This document shows, piece after piece, positions 1 to 4,709 of a DNA stretch of 8,443 bases. The position numbers and the translations under genes were made by a program. Position 1 is the first letter of the stretch, and each line of letters opens with the position of its first letter. Source of the DNA: Desulfuromonadaceae bacterium (GTDB lineage: Bacteria; Desulfobacterota; Desulfuromonadia; Desulfuromonadales; Desulfuromonadaceae); contig JAMOOS010000234.1 in assembly GCA_027065245.1 (NCBI GenBank), positions 1 to 8,443 of the forward strand, read 5' to 3'. Below the pieces are notes generated by a model. It was not told the origin of the DNA. It worked only from the letters and a program-made list of their open reading frames with translations, and ran no database searches.

Positions 1-79
1 TTGCTTGATCACTACAACTGTCATGATGAAGACGGAGTACTTCTCTAATTTTTCGCATGGATAACCTCTTGTTTGCCAA
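1..79 (-). CDS. istA: IS21-family transposase IstA, N-terminal fragment cut by the window edge
   Basis: Reading the minus strand from a TTG start at 79-77 gives 26 residues, beginning MANKRLSMRKIREVLRL and ending HHDSCSDQA at the window edge. The RLSMRKIREVLRL motif is the typical beginning of IstA in the IS21 family, just before its N-terminal helix-turn-helix. IstA is the DDE-type transposase that acts with the ATPase IstB. The TTG start is preceded by a perfect GGAGGT (minus strand, 91-86) with 6 nt between, which makes it a better start than the ATG at 58-56 seven codons further on. The catalytic domain and istB should lie to the left of this window. The gene could be intact or broken there. 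The match is by recognition of a short motif, so certainty is moderate to good. Confidence 0.72.
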   Translation of the reverse strand, partial: MANKRLSMRKIREVLRLHHDSCSDQA

Positions 80-237
80 TGGTGTACCTCCTGGAAAATT
101 AAGTTTCCATATTTGTACACCAGATTATCCAGCGTCACATTTGATTCCGAACCAAACTGGTCCATCGATTCCGCTGTTCAGGAAAAAGCGGCCCACTTTG
201 CAGCGGAATCGGTGGCCGGTTTACTCCGGAATACGCA
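1..237 (-). mobile_element. IS21-family insertion sequence, istA-side end (partial)
   Basis: The segment holds the first codons of an IstA transposase on the minus strand and the noncoding end upstream of it. That end carries repeated boxes: ATTCCG at 144-149 and 168-173, and CGGAAT at 204-209 and 227-232. ATTCCGCTG at 168-176 is matched by CAGCGGAAT at 201-209. IS21-family ends are known for multiple internal repeats, and from memory an outer end reading TGCGTATTCCGG on the minus strand fits several members, so I place the boundary near 237 (240 is also possible). The other end and the target duplication lie outside the window, so whether the element is intact is unknown. The boundary is an inference; the istA start is the strongest evidence. 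Confidence 0.65.
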
Positions 238-577
238 CCAAAGCCATACCGGACTGGGAAGTATAGAATTCCTGTTTAGACTGTTCGAGCTGGAAGCGGG
301 GAAATGTCACAACAAAAAACTCCTTGGATGAATTTCAAAGCGCTTCTATAATAACAGAAAAACAGAATAAAATCAGCTGATTGTCAAAGAACGAGTAGGT
401 TTTTATGTTTGTGGGCTCACTGATTCAGGGAAATTATAGTTTCAATTGTTCCAGGCTTATTATCCATTTTCGGAATGCTAAAAAGCGATGTATTATCATA
501 TAATTTTATTTTATTTTTAAATACACATTATTGCTTAGTATCTATTATGTTTGGAACTATTAGTTTTTACTGGTCCT

Positions 578-604
578 TTGTTTACTTTAAAGAAAAGTAA
601 ACAA
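578..604. repeat. Perfect 11-bp hairpin, TTGTTTACTTT / AAAGTAAACAA
   Basis: The arms 578-588 and 594-604 are perfect reverse complements around a 5-nt loop (AAAGA). No run of T follows on either strand, so it is not a standard intrinsic terminator. It could be a protein-binding site, an old mobile-element end or a weak bidirectional terminator. The sequence alone does not choose between these. Confidence 0.55.
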
Positions 605-610
605 TAAGAT

Positions 611-697
611 GGCTAACAAATCAGTGCACCAGACCGCCTTTCCGCTGCGCCCTTTGGGCTTGCGTCTTGTCGGCTGATGACTTTGGTCGTTGGTCTG
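611..697. repeat. Imperfect palindrome, weakly attC-like
   Basis: GGCTAAC (611-617) can pair with GTTGGTC (689-695) at all seven positions if two G-T pairs are allowed. This resembles the R'' and R' boxes of an integron attC site (RYYYAAC and GTTRRRY), but neither box matches the consensus fully. Inside, CAGACC (630-635) matches GGTCTG (692-697), ATCAG (620-624) matches CTGAT (674-678), and GCCC TTT GGGC (649-659) forms a small central hairpin. These pairings partly exclude each other. No integrase is visible. It may be a degraded attC site or an unrelated dispersed repeat. Confidence 0.3.
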
Positions 698-706
698 AAA
701 AAATCC

Positions 707-735
707 TTGTCGATTAAATTTTTTATGTATATACT
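707..735 (+). promoter_or_regulatory. Putative sigma-70 promoter of mazEF
   Basis: TTGTCG (707-712) and TATACT (730-735) are separated by 17 bp, close to the TTGACA/TATAAT consensus at ideal spacing. The -10 box lies inside the left half of an inverted repeat at 725-747. The mazE start codon follows about 26 bp after the -10 box. Confidence 0.6.
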
Positions 736-747
736 TTGGATATACAT
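725..747. promoter_or_regulatory. Inverted-repeat operator over the mazEF promoter
   Basis: ATGTATAT (725-732) and ATATACAT (740-747) are perfect inverted repeats separated by 7 bp. They cover the -10 box and the likely transcription start and end just before the AGGAGGT ribosome binding site (749-755). MazE dimers and MazE-MazF complexes repress their own promoters in the family, so I infer this is the autoregulatory operator. Confidence 0.6.
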
Positions 748-761
748 TAGGAGGTAATCAT

Positions 762-1010
762 ATGCTTGCAAAAATTCAAAAATGGGGGAATAGTCAAGGA
801 CTTCGCATCACAAAGGCATTGCTTTCAGATGCGCAGATAAATGTAGGCGATGAAGTCAATATTTTTGTAAAAGATGGCGCCTTAATCATCATCCCGGCCC
901 AAAGAGTCCGCAAGAAATATAATCTCAAGGATCTTGTTGCGAAAATTCCCAAAGGACACCAAACCAAAGAAACCGATTGGGGAGAACCAGTCGGAAAAGA
1001 GGTCTGGTAA
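762..1010 (+). CDS. mazE: MazE-like antitoxin (AbrB/MazE swapped-hairpin DNA-binding protein)
   Basis: This 82-residue protein is the antitoxin of a type II toxin-antitoxin pair. The N-terminal half carries the MazE/AbrB signature: KIQKWGNSQGLRITKALL (about residues 4-21), then VGDEV and a hydrophobic strand GALIIIP. In the family this half forms the dimeric DNA-binding domain. The C-terminal part (about 50-82) is charged and probably flexible; in MazE this tail wraps around and blocks the toxin. The start is well supported: AGGAGGT at 749-755 lies 6 nt before the ATG. The stop codon directly abuts the mazF start, so the two genes are cotranscribed and probably translationally coupled. The inverted repeat over the promoter suggests autorepression. 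The family assignment is confident; antitoxin activity is inferred from the pairing. Confidence 0.9.
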   Translation: MLAKIQKWGNSQGLRITKALLSDAQINVGDEVNIFVKDGALIIIPAQRVRKKYNLKDLVAKIPKGHQTKETDWGEPVGKEVW

Positions 1011-1349
1011 ATGTCAGTTTATATTCCCAAGCAGGGAGACATAATCGCAATTACATTTGATCCACAAGCTGGGCATGAGCAAAGAGGACGCCGACCAGCA
1101 TTGGTTGTTAGCAAGGATCTATTCAATAGGAGCACAGGTTTAGCTATTGTGTGCCCAATTACAAATACTGACCGTGACTTTCCCTTTCACGTACCAATAC
1201 CAGAGGCAAGCAAGTTGACCGGTTTCGTCATGGTTGAGCAAGTAAAATCAGTTGATTTTCGAGCTCGCCGTGTTAAACGTATCGAGCTGCGGAACGACGA
1301 ATTGTTGTCTGAAGTACTTTCAATATTAGATGCTTGTATGTATGAATAG
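1011..1349 (+). CDS. mazF: MazF/PemK-family endoribonuclease toxin
   Basis: This 112-residue protein is a MazF-type toxin, which in the family cuts single-stranded mRNA at short sequences and stops translation. The family features appear in order: GDIIAITFDPQAGHEQRGRRPALVVS (residues 9-34), a CPIT strand (48-51) and VEQVKSVDFRARR (75-87), closely parallel to E. coli MazF (111 residues). R28 and T51 line up with the catalytic Arg29 and Thr52 of E. coli MazF, so the enzyme looks intact. The ATG follows the mazE stop with no gap. A GAGGT at 999-1003 inside the mazE end, 7 nt upstream, serves as ribosome binding site. The cleavage sequence cannot be predicted from this. The stop codon touches the first copy of a long repeat. 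Confidence 0.93.
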   Translation: MSVYIPKQGDIIAITFDPQAGHEQRGRRPALVVSKDLFNRSTGLAIVCPITNTDRDFPFHVPIPEASKLTGFVMVEQVKSVDFRARRVKRIELRNDELLSEVLSILDACMYE

Positions 1350-1473
1350 GCGCCAATTGGGGGGCATGTAATTATGCTTTTCCTAAAAAAGTAATTCGAA
1401 GGGGATGTTCTTGCAGTAATATATATTGTCAACGTTTGTGCATGACGAGAACCGGGCGTATTGCCATACGCCC
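1349..1473 (+). repeat. Long direct repeat, copy 1, ending in a 20-nt hairpin
   Basis: The core 1401-1473 matches 2305-2377 at 64 of 73 positions without gaps. The similarity extends left: GGCGCC(A/C)AATGGGGGG-like sequence at 1349-1364 matches 2293-2308, but copy 1 carries 36 extra nt (1365-1400) between the two parts. The right end is a perfect stem, GGGCGTAT (1454-1461) and ATACGCCC (1466-1473), around the loop TGCC. The copy begins on the last base of the mazF stop codon. No T run follows the stem, so it is not a clear terminator. Confidence 0.8.
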
Positions 1474-1474
1474 C

Positions 1475-1552
1475 TACATATTCATTTCATTTGGATGCCA
1501 TCGTTTGCGCGAGCAGGGAATGTCTATTGAATATCTGGCTGATTATCTCTGA
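1475..1552 (+). pseudogene. Possible remnant of a lost gene's C-terminus
   Basis: One plus-strand frame reads CHRLREQGMSIEYLADYL (1496-1549) and then stops at 1550-1552. The string looks protein-like, and its rhythm (H-x-LR, EQGMSIEYLADYL) recalls the C-terminal segment of tyrosine recombinases or a helix-turn-helix. There is no start codon with a ribosome binding site, and the frame runs back into the noncoding repeat. It may be chance; I would treat it only as a hint of an eroded gene. Confidence 0.2.
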
Positions 1553-1595
1553 TGTGGTCACCGTTGTTTGCTGCCGCCGTTCTGCCTCCTGACGC

Positions 1596-1629
1596 TTGAC
1601 AAATCAACAAGCAATTGTACAATTGTCAA
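1596..1629 (+). promoter_or_regulatory. Promoter with embedded palindromic operator for the PIN/Phd operon
   Basis: TTGACA (1596-1601, a perfect -35 box) and TACAAT (1618-1623) are separated by 16 bp. The -10 box lies inside a perfect 14-bp palindrome, CAATTGTACAATTG (1612-1625). A second pair, TTGACAA (1596-1602) and TTGTCAA (1623-1629), frames the whole promoter. Occupation of the palindrome would block RNA polymerase. Type II antitoxins of the Phd group usually repress their own operon, so I infer this is the operator for the antitoxin encoded downstream. Confidence 0.68.
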
Positions 1630-1652
1630 AAATGTGTACTCTGGAGGTAGGC

Positions 1653-2045
1653 ATGGATGTTGTGATTGATACATCAGCATTGATTGCGGTTATTGTTGGT
1701 GAACCTGAACGTAATAAAATTGTTGAACTTACAGCTGGAAATACACTTATTGGTCCTGGTTCTATTCCATGGGAAATTGGCAATGCCTTCTCGGCTATGT
1801 TTAAACAGAGCAGGTTGACACTTGATGAAGCCCGTAAGGGACTTGTGATTTTCGAGAGTATTCCCCTTCGGTATATTAACCCAGACGTTGTTAATGCTTT
1901 GAAAATTTCCAAACAAGTCAACATGTATGCATACGATGCCTATTTCTTGGATTGTGCTATTAGACATAAAGCACCGCTATTAACATTGGATCGAAAGCTG
2001 AAGAAAGCTGCTCAAAATATCAAAGTCGAAATCATAGAGGTCTAA
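1653..2045 (+). CDS. PIN-domain ribonuclease toxin (VapC-like)
   Basis: This 130-residue protein is a single PIN domain, a metal-dependent RNase fold used by VapC toxins. All expected acidic positions are visible: D6 in VIDTSALIA, E41 in PWEIGNAF, D95 in YAYDAYFLDCA and D113 in LLTLDRKL, so it looks active. I start it at the ATG at 1653 because GGAGGT (1643-1648) lies 4 nt upstream. A longer frame back to the TTG at 1596 would begin inside the -35 box and add residues unlike any PIN N-terminus. The stop is one base before the antitoxin start. The toxin comes before its antitoxin, the reverse of typical vapBC. The RNA target is unknown. The module sits between two copies of a long repeat, which suggests acquisition as a unit. 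Confidence 0.9.
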   Translation: MDVVIDTSALIAVIVGEPERNKIVELTAGNTLIGPGSIPWEIGNAFSAMFKQSRLTLDEARKGLVIFESIPLRYINPDVVNALKISKQVNMYAYDAYFLDCAIRHKAPLLTLDRKLKKAAQNIKVEIIEV

Positions 2046-2046
2046 A

Positions 2047-2265
2047 ATGCAAGTTTATACATATTCAGAAGCCAGACAAAAGCTTGCTATGGTTCTTAAG
2101 CAGGCTGAAGATACTGGAAAGGTATTAATTCGAAGAAAAGACGGAAGAGTTTTCTCATTGGTCCCGGAAAAAAATGCTTCTTCACCTTTAGATGTCCCAT
2201 CAATTAAAGCGGATGTTACGACGCAAGAAATGGTGGATATCGTTCGAGACGGAAGAAAGAGGTAG
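2047..2265 (+). CDS. Phd/YefM-family antitoxin
   Basis: This 72-residue protein begins MQVYTYSEARQKLAMVLKQAEDTGKVLIRRKDGRVFSLVPE, the standard Phd/YefM N-terminal domain: helix, helix, then the strand pair around RRKDGRVF. This half dimerises and binds DNA. The tail from about residue 45 (SPLDVPSIKADVTTQEMVDIVRDGRKR) should bind and neutralise the PIN toxin encoded just upstream. A GAGGT at 2037-2041, inside the toxin's last codons, lies 5 nt before the ATG, so translation is probably coupled. It is the likely binder of the palindrome at 1612-1625. Its gene follows the toxin, so toxin is made first on each transcript. The family is clear; the operator link is inference. Confidence 0.9.
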   Translation: MQVYTYSEARQKLAMVLKQAEDTGKVLIRRKDGRVFSLVPEKNASSPLDVPSIKADVTTQEMVDIVRDGRKR

Positions 2266-2292
2266 AAACAGTCAGTGCCCCCCCCTGTGTCA

Positions 2293-2377
2293 GGCGCCCA
2301 ATGGGGGGATGTTCTTGCATTAATGCATATTGCCAACGTTTGTATATGACGGGAACCGGGCGTATGGCAATACGCCC
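2293..2377 (+). repeat. Long direct repeat, copy 2, with inverted hairpin loop
   Basis: 2305-2377 matches 1401-1473 (64/73), and 2293-2308 matches the outer left part of copy 1, here without the 36-nt interruption. The terminal stem GGGCGTAT (2358-2365) and ATACGCCC (2370-2377) is identical to copy 1, but the loop is GGCA, so the 20-nt hairpin is the exact reverse complement of that in copy 1. A run of eight C (2278-2285) lies just upstream and could pair with the G run at 2303-2308. Confidence 0.8.
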
Positions 2378-2438
2378 AGACCAACGGGAACATTTTTTTA
2401 TGCTTTAAGCGCTGATAGCTGGATTTGCCATTACCATA

Positions 2439-2481
2439 AAACCAGGGCCGCCACGGTTGTTTGGCGTGGCGGCCCTGGTTT
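2439..2481 (-). terminator. Intrinsic terminator of ilvC (17-bp perfect stem)
   Basis: Arms 2439-2455 and 2465-2481 are perfectly complementary over 17 bp, GC-rich, around a 9-nt loop. It lies 33 bp beyond the ilvC stop on the minus strand, where the stem ends in TTTT followed by ATGG. The U tract is short for so strong a stem. On the plus strand it would face read-through from the toxin-antitoxin operon, so it may also act as a barrier between the blocks. Confidence 0.8.
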
Positions 2482-2514
2482 GTTGTGTTGCAGAGTGTTA
2501 CGTTTATGCTGCCG

Positions 2515-3987
2515 TTAAACGATGGCTTTCATGCCGTCCATGGCGGCGCGCAGCTCCTGGCCGATGATTTCCACGTAATGGCTGCGGATCTCCTCGTTCA
2601 CTTTTACCAGGGTGCTGTTGTCCACGGCGTTGTCGGTTACGTCAAGGGTGCTGCCGATAACATCATTGCGCAGCCCGGTTACATAATCGCTGAGCAGGGG
2701 AACGCAGGCGTGGGAGAACAGGTAGCAGCCGTACTCGGCGGTGTCTGAGATAACCCGGTTCATCTCATACAGCTTTTTGCGGGCAATGGTGTTGGCGATG
2801 AGCGGTGTTTCATGCAGGGACTCGTAGTAAGCCGACTCCGGCTCAATGCCTACTTCTACCATGCAGTCGAAAGCCAATTCCACCCCGGCCTTGACCATGG
2901 CCACCATGAGAATGCCTTTGTCAAAGTATTCCTGTTCGCTGATGTTACCGGCGGCGTCGGTCTGTTCAAAGGCAGTTTTGCCGGTTTCTTCGCGCCAGGT
3001 GAGCAGTTTTACGTCGTCGTTGGCCCAGTCTTCCATCATGGTGGAGGAGAACTGGCCGGTGATGATGTCGTCCATGTGCTTGCGGAACAGCGGCAGCATC
3101 AGCTCTTTTAGTTCCTCGGCGATTTTGAACGCCTCCAGCTTGGCGGGATTGCTCAGGCGATCCATCATGTTGGTGATGCCGCCGTGCTTGAGCGCCTCGG
3201 TAACGGTCTCCCAGCCGTATTGCAGCAGTTTTACCGCGTAGGGAGCGTCGATGCCGTTGGCGACCATCTTGTCAAAGCATAGAATGGTACCGGCCTGCAG
3301 CATGCCGCACAGAATGGTTTGCTCGCCCATCAGGTCGGATTTTACCTCGGCGACAAAGGATGATTCCAGGACACCGGCGCGATGACCGCCCTGGGCGAAG
3401 CACAACGCCTTGGCAATCTCCAGACCGTCACCATTGGGATCGTTTTCCTTGTGGACGGCGATGAGGGTGGGTACGCCGAAGCCGCGCTCGTACTCGGCGC
3501 GAACCTCGGTGCCGGGGCATTTGGGCGCTACCATGATAACTGTCAGATCCTTGCGGATTTCGGTACCTTCCTCGACAATGTTGAAGCCGTGAGCGTAGGA
3601 AAACGTCGCTCCCTGCTTCATCAGCGGTACCACATTTTTAACTACATCGCTGTGTTGCTTGTCTGGTGCCAGATTCATGACGATATCGGCGTCAGGCAGC
3701 AGATCTGCATAGGTGCCGACAGTAAAACCGTTGGAGGTGGCGTTTATATACGACTGGCGTTTTTCGTCGATGGCCTGCTGGCGCAGGGCATAGGCGACGT
3801 CGAGGCCGCTGTCGCGCATATTCAAACCCTGATTCAACCCCTGAGCGCCGCAGCCGATGATGACAATTTTCTTGCCTTTGGCGTATTCACAACCGTTGGC
3901 GAATTCGTCGCGATCCATAAAGCGGCAGGTGCCAAGCTCGTCCAGCTTGCGCCGGAACGGCAGGCCGTTAAAATAGTTCTGTGCCAT
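2515..3987 (-). CDS. ilvC: Ketol-acid reductoisomerase, class II (NADP+)
   Basis: IlvC converts acetolactate or acetohydroxybutyrate to the dihydroxy acids of valine, leucine and isoleucine synthesis, using Mg2+ and NADPH. The protein is 490 residues, matching the long class II form (E. coli 491) and not the roughly 330-residue class I. The nucleotide-binding loop GCGAQG is at 45-50. R69, R77 and S79 line up with E. coli R68, R76 and S78, which favour NADPH. The metal ligands D218, E222, E389 and E393 and the catalytic H133 and K156 are present. I start at the ATG at 3987, giving MAQNYF as in the family; AGGAGA lies 8 nt upstream. The frame stays open 21 codons further, but those residues are unlike IlvC. 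The gene is alone: no ilvBN, ilvD or divergent ilvY is seen. Confidence 0.97.
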   Translation of the reverse strand: MAQNYFNGLPFRRKLDELGTCRFMDRDEFANGCEYAKGKKIVIIGCGAQGLNQGLNMRDSGLDVAYALRQQAIDEKRQSYINATSNGFTVGTYADLLPDADIVMNLAPDKQHSDVVKNVVPLMKQGATFSYAHGFNIVEEGTEIRKDLTVIMVAPKCPGTEVRAEYERGFGVPTLIAVHKENDPNGDGLEIAKALCFAQGGHRAGVLESSFVAEVKSDLMGEQTILCGMLQAGTILCFDKMVANGIDAPYAVKLLQYGWETVTEALKHGGITNMMDRLSNPAKLEAFKIAEELKELMLPLFRKHMDDIITGQFSSTMMEDWANDDVKLLTWREETGKTAFEQTDAAGNISEQEYFDKGILMVAMVKAGVELAFDCMVEVGIEPESAYYESLHETPLIANTIARKKLYEMNRVISDTAEYGCYLFSHACVPLLSDYVTGLRNDVIGSTLDVTDNAVDNSTLVKVNEEIRSHYVEIIGQELRAAMDGMKAIV

Positions 3988-4367
3988 TGTGTAGTTCTCC
4001 TGATTCTTGGTAGTGTGTGAGTGCTTCCATTGAAGAAAACCGGGTAACATATTTGAACAAACATTGATCAGATATACTAGCTTATTTGTTTTTTGACGTA
4101 AAATGATTTATTGCTGTGCCCTTCGGGGTGGCTGTTTTGTGACTATAGTGTTAGTGGTGGTTAACTGGCTTGGTGACGGTAGCTAATCTCATTTTTCTCG
4201 GCGTTAAAGGCAGATTTCCGGGTTTGTGCAGGTGGTTGGCTGATAGTAGAAACTATGGGCTACGTTATGCGCTGCGAGTGGCGGTCATAGTAGCATATTC
4301 CGGTGATTGTGTTACGCTGGCGCGACAGAAAAATTTATCGATTCACCAGTAAAGGAGTTATCTGACG
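3988..4367. other. Divergent intergenic region between ilvC and slyX
   Basis: About 380 bp with no gene that I can support; a 60-codon plus-strand frame at 4170-4352 has no ribosome binding site or recognisable motif. It should hold the ilvC promoter (see 4074-4102) and one for slyX, which I could not locate with confidence. The ilvC leader encodes no run of Ile, Val or Leu codons, so there is no sign of a classical attenuator. Confidence 0.5.
4074..4102 (-). promoter_or_regulatory. Candidate ilvC promoter
   Basis: On the minus strand TTTACG (4102-4097) and TAGTAT (4079-4074) are separated by 17 bp, each matching 4 of 6 consensus bases. It would give a leader of about 80 nt before the ilvC start. 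Spacing is ideal but the boxes are only fair, so this is a candidate only. Confidence 0.35.
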
Positions 4368-4577
4368 ATGAGTGAAGAGCGTTTTGTCGATTTTGAGTCG
4401 CGGCTGGCATTCCAGGAACATCGTATTCAGCAACTGGAAGAGGAGTTGGCCGAAGCTCGTAAACAGCTGTACGAGCTAGATAATCTGTGTCGTATGTTGG
4501 CGCGTAAAGTCAGTTCAATGCCTGCTGCTGCGCCGTCATTGTTAGATGACGGCGGGGAAAAACCGCCCCATTACTGA
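4368..4577 (+). CDS. slyX: SlyX family protein
   Basis: This 69-residue protein is recognisable as SlyX (72 residues in E. coli). It has an N-terminal amphipathic helix with ESRLAFQEHRIQQLEEEL (about residues 10-27), a heptad pattern typical of a short coiled coil running to about residue 48, and the characteristic PPHY C-terminus. The molecular role of SlyX is not established; the protein is small, soluble and acidic. AAAGGAG at 4351-4357 lies 10 nt before the ATG, slightly long but acceptable. It is divergent from ilvC and upstream of a chemoreceptor gene in the same direction, separated from it by 132 bp. There is no slyD or other usual neighbour, so the context adds nothing to its function. 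Confidence 0.88.
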   Translation: MSEERFVDFESRLAFQEHRIQQLEEELAEARKQLYELDNLCRMLARKVSSMPAAAPSLLDDGGEKPPHY

Positions 4578-4624
4578 TAGTGACGGCTTGTCATGTAGCT
4601 GTGATTTTACTTGCCAACGGTGTT

Positions 4625-4630
4625 TATAAT
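4625..4630 (+). promoter_or_regulatory. Candidate -10 box for the chemoreceptor gene
   Basis: A perfect TATAAT lies 80 bp upstream of the chosen start at 4710. No good -35 box stands at the expected distance, and I could not find a convincing sigma-28 or sigma-54 motif, the sigma factors often used for motility genes. The site is therefore only suggestive. Confidence 0.35.
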
Positions 4631-4709
4631 CGTTTATCTTTACTGCATTGTTTAATGTGGTACGATGATTTTTTCAATGAAATCAACGGATAAAAGGAGA
4701 GCGGATTCT

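Larger units (their letters stand above)
238..706. other. Gene-poor spacer between the IS21 end and mazEF
   Basis: I see no convincing gene in this stretch. The short open frames near 57-331 have no ribosome binding site of note, overlap the IS end and read as low-information sequence. The part from about 330 to 600 is clearly AT-rich. The only structures I can support are a perfect hairpin at 578-604 and an imperfect palindrome at 611-697, each listed separately. Confidence 0.5.

Noticed and set aside
57..331. Two overlapping plus-strand frames of about 70 codons
   Set aside because: They cover the IS21 end and its ATTCCG/CGGAAT boxes. Neither has a ribosome binding site, and the first is antisense to the istA start and its leader.
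1454..1473. Intrinsic terminator after mazF
   Set aside because: The hairpin has no following T run (CTACATATTC on the plus strand), and the inverted sister copy argues for a dispersed palindrome.
1401..2377. Interpretation of the two long repeats as integron attC sites
   Set aside because: No RYYYAAC/GTTRRRY pair is found at the repeat ends, and the only strong structure is a short 8-bp stem with a 4-nt loop, unlike attC folding.
1401..2377. CRISPR array
   Set aside because: There are only two repeat copies, more than 800 bp apart, with genes between them; no regular spacers exist.
3382..4020. 212-codon open frame on the plus strand
   Set aside because: It lies antisense to ilvC, which is certain by residue-level match. 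The frame has no ribosome binding site or family motif and reflects the GC-rich codon pattern of ilvC.
3988..4067. Leader peptide attenuator for ilvC
   Set aside because: No short frame with clustered Ile, Val or Leu codons and no alternative stem pair were found in the candidate leader.
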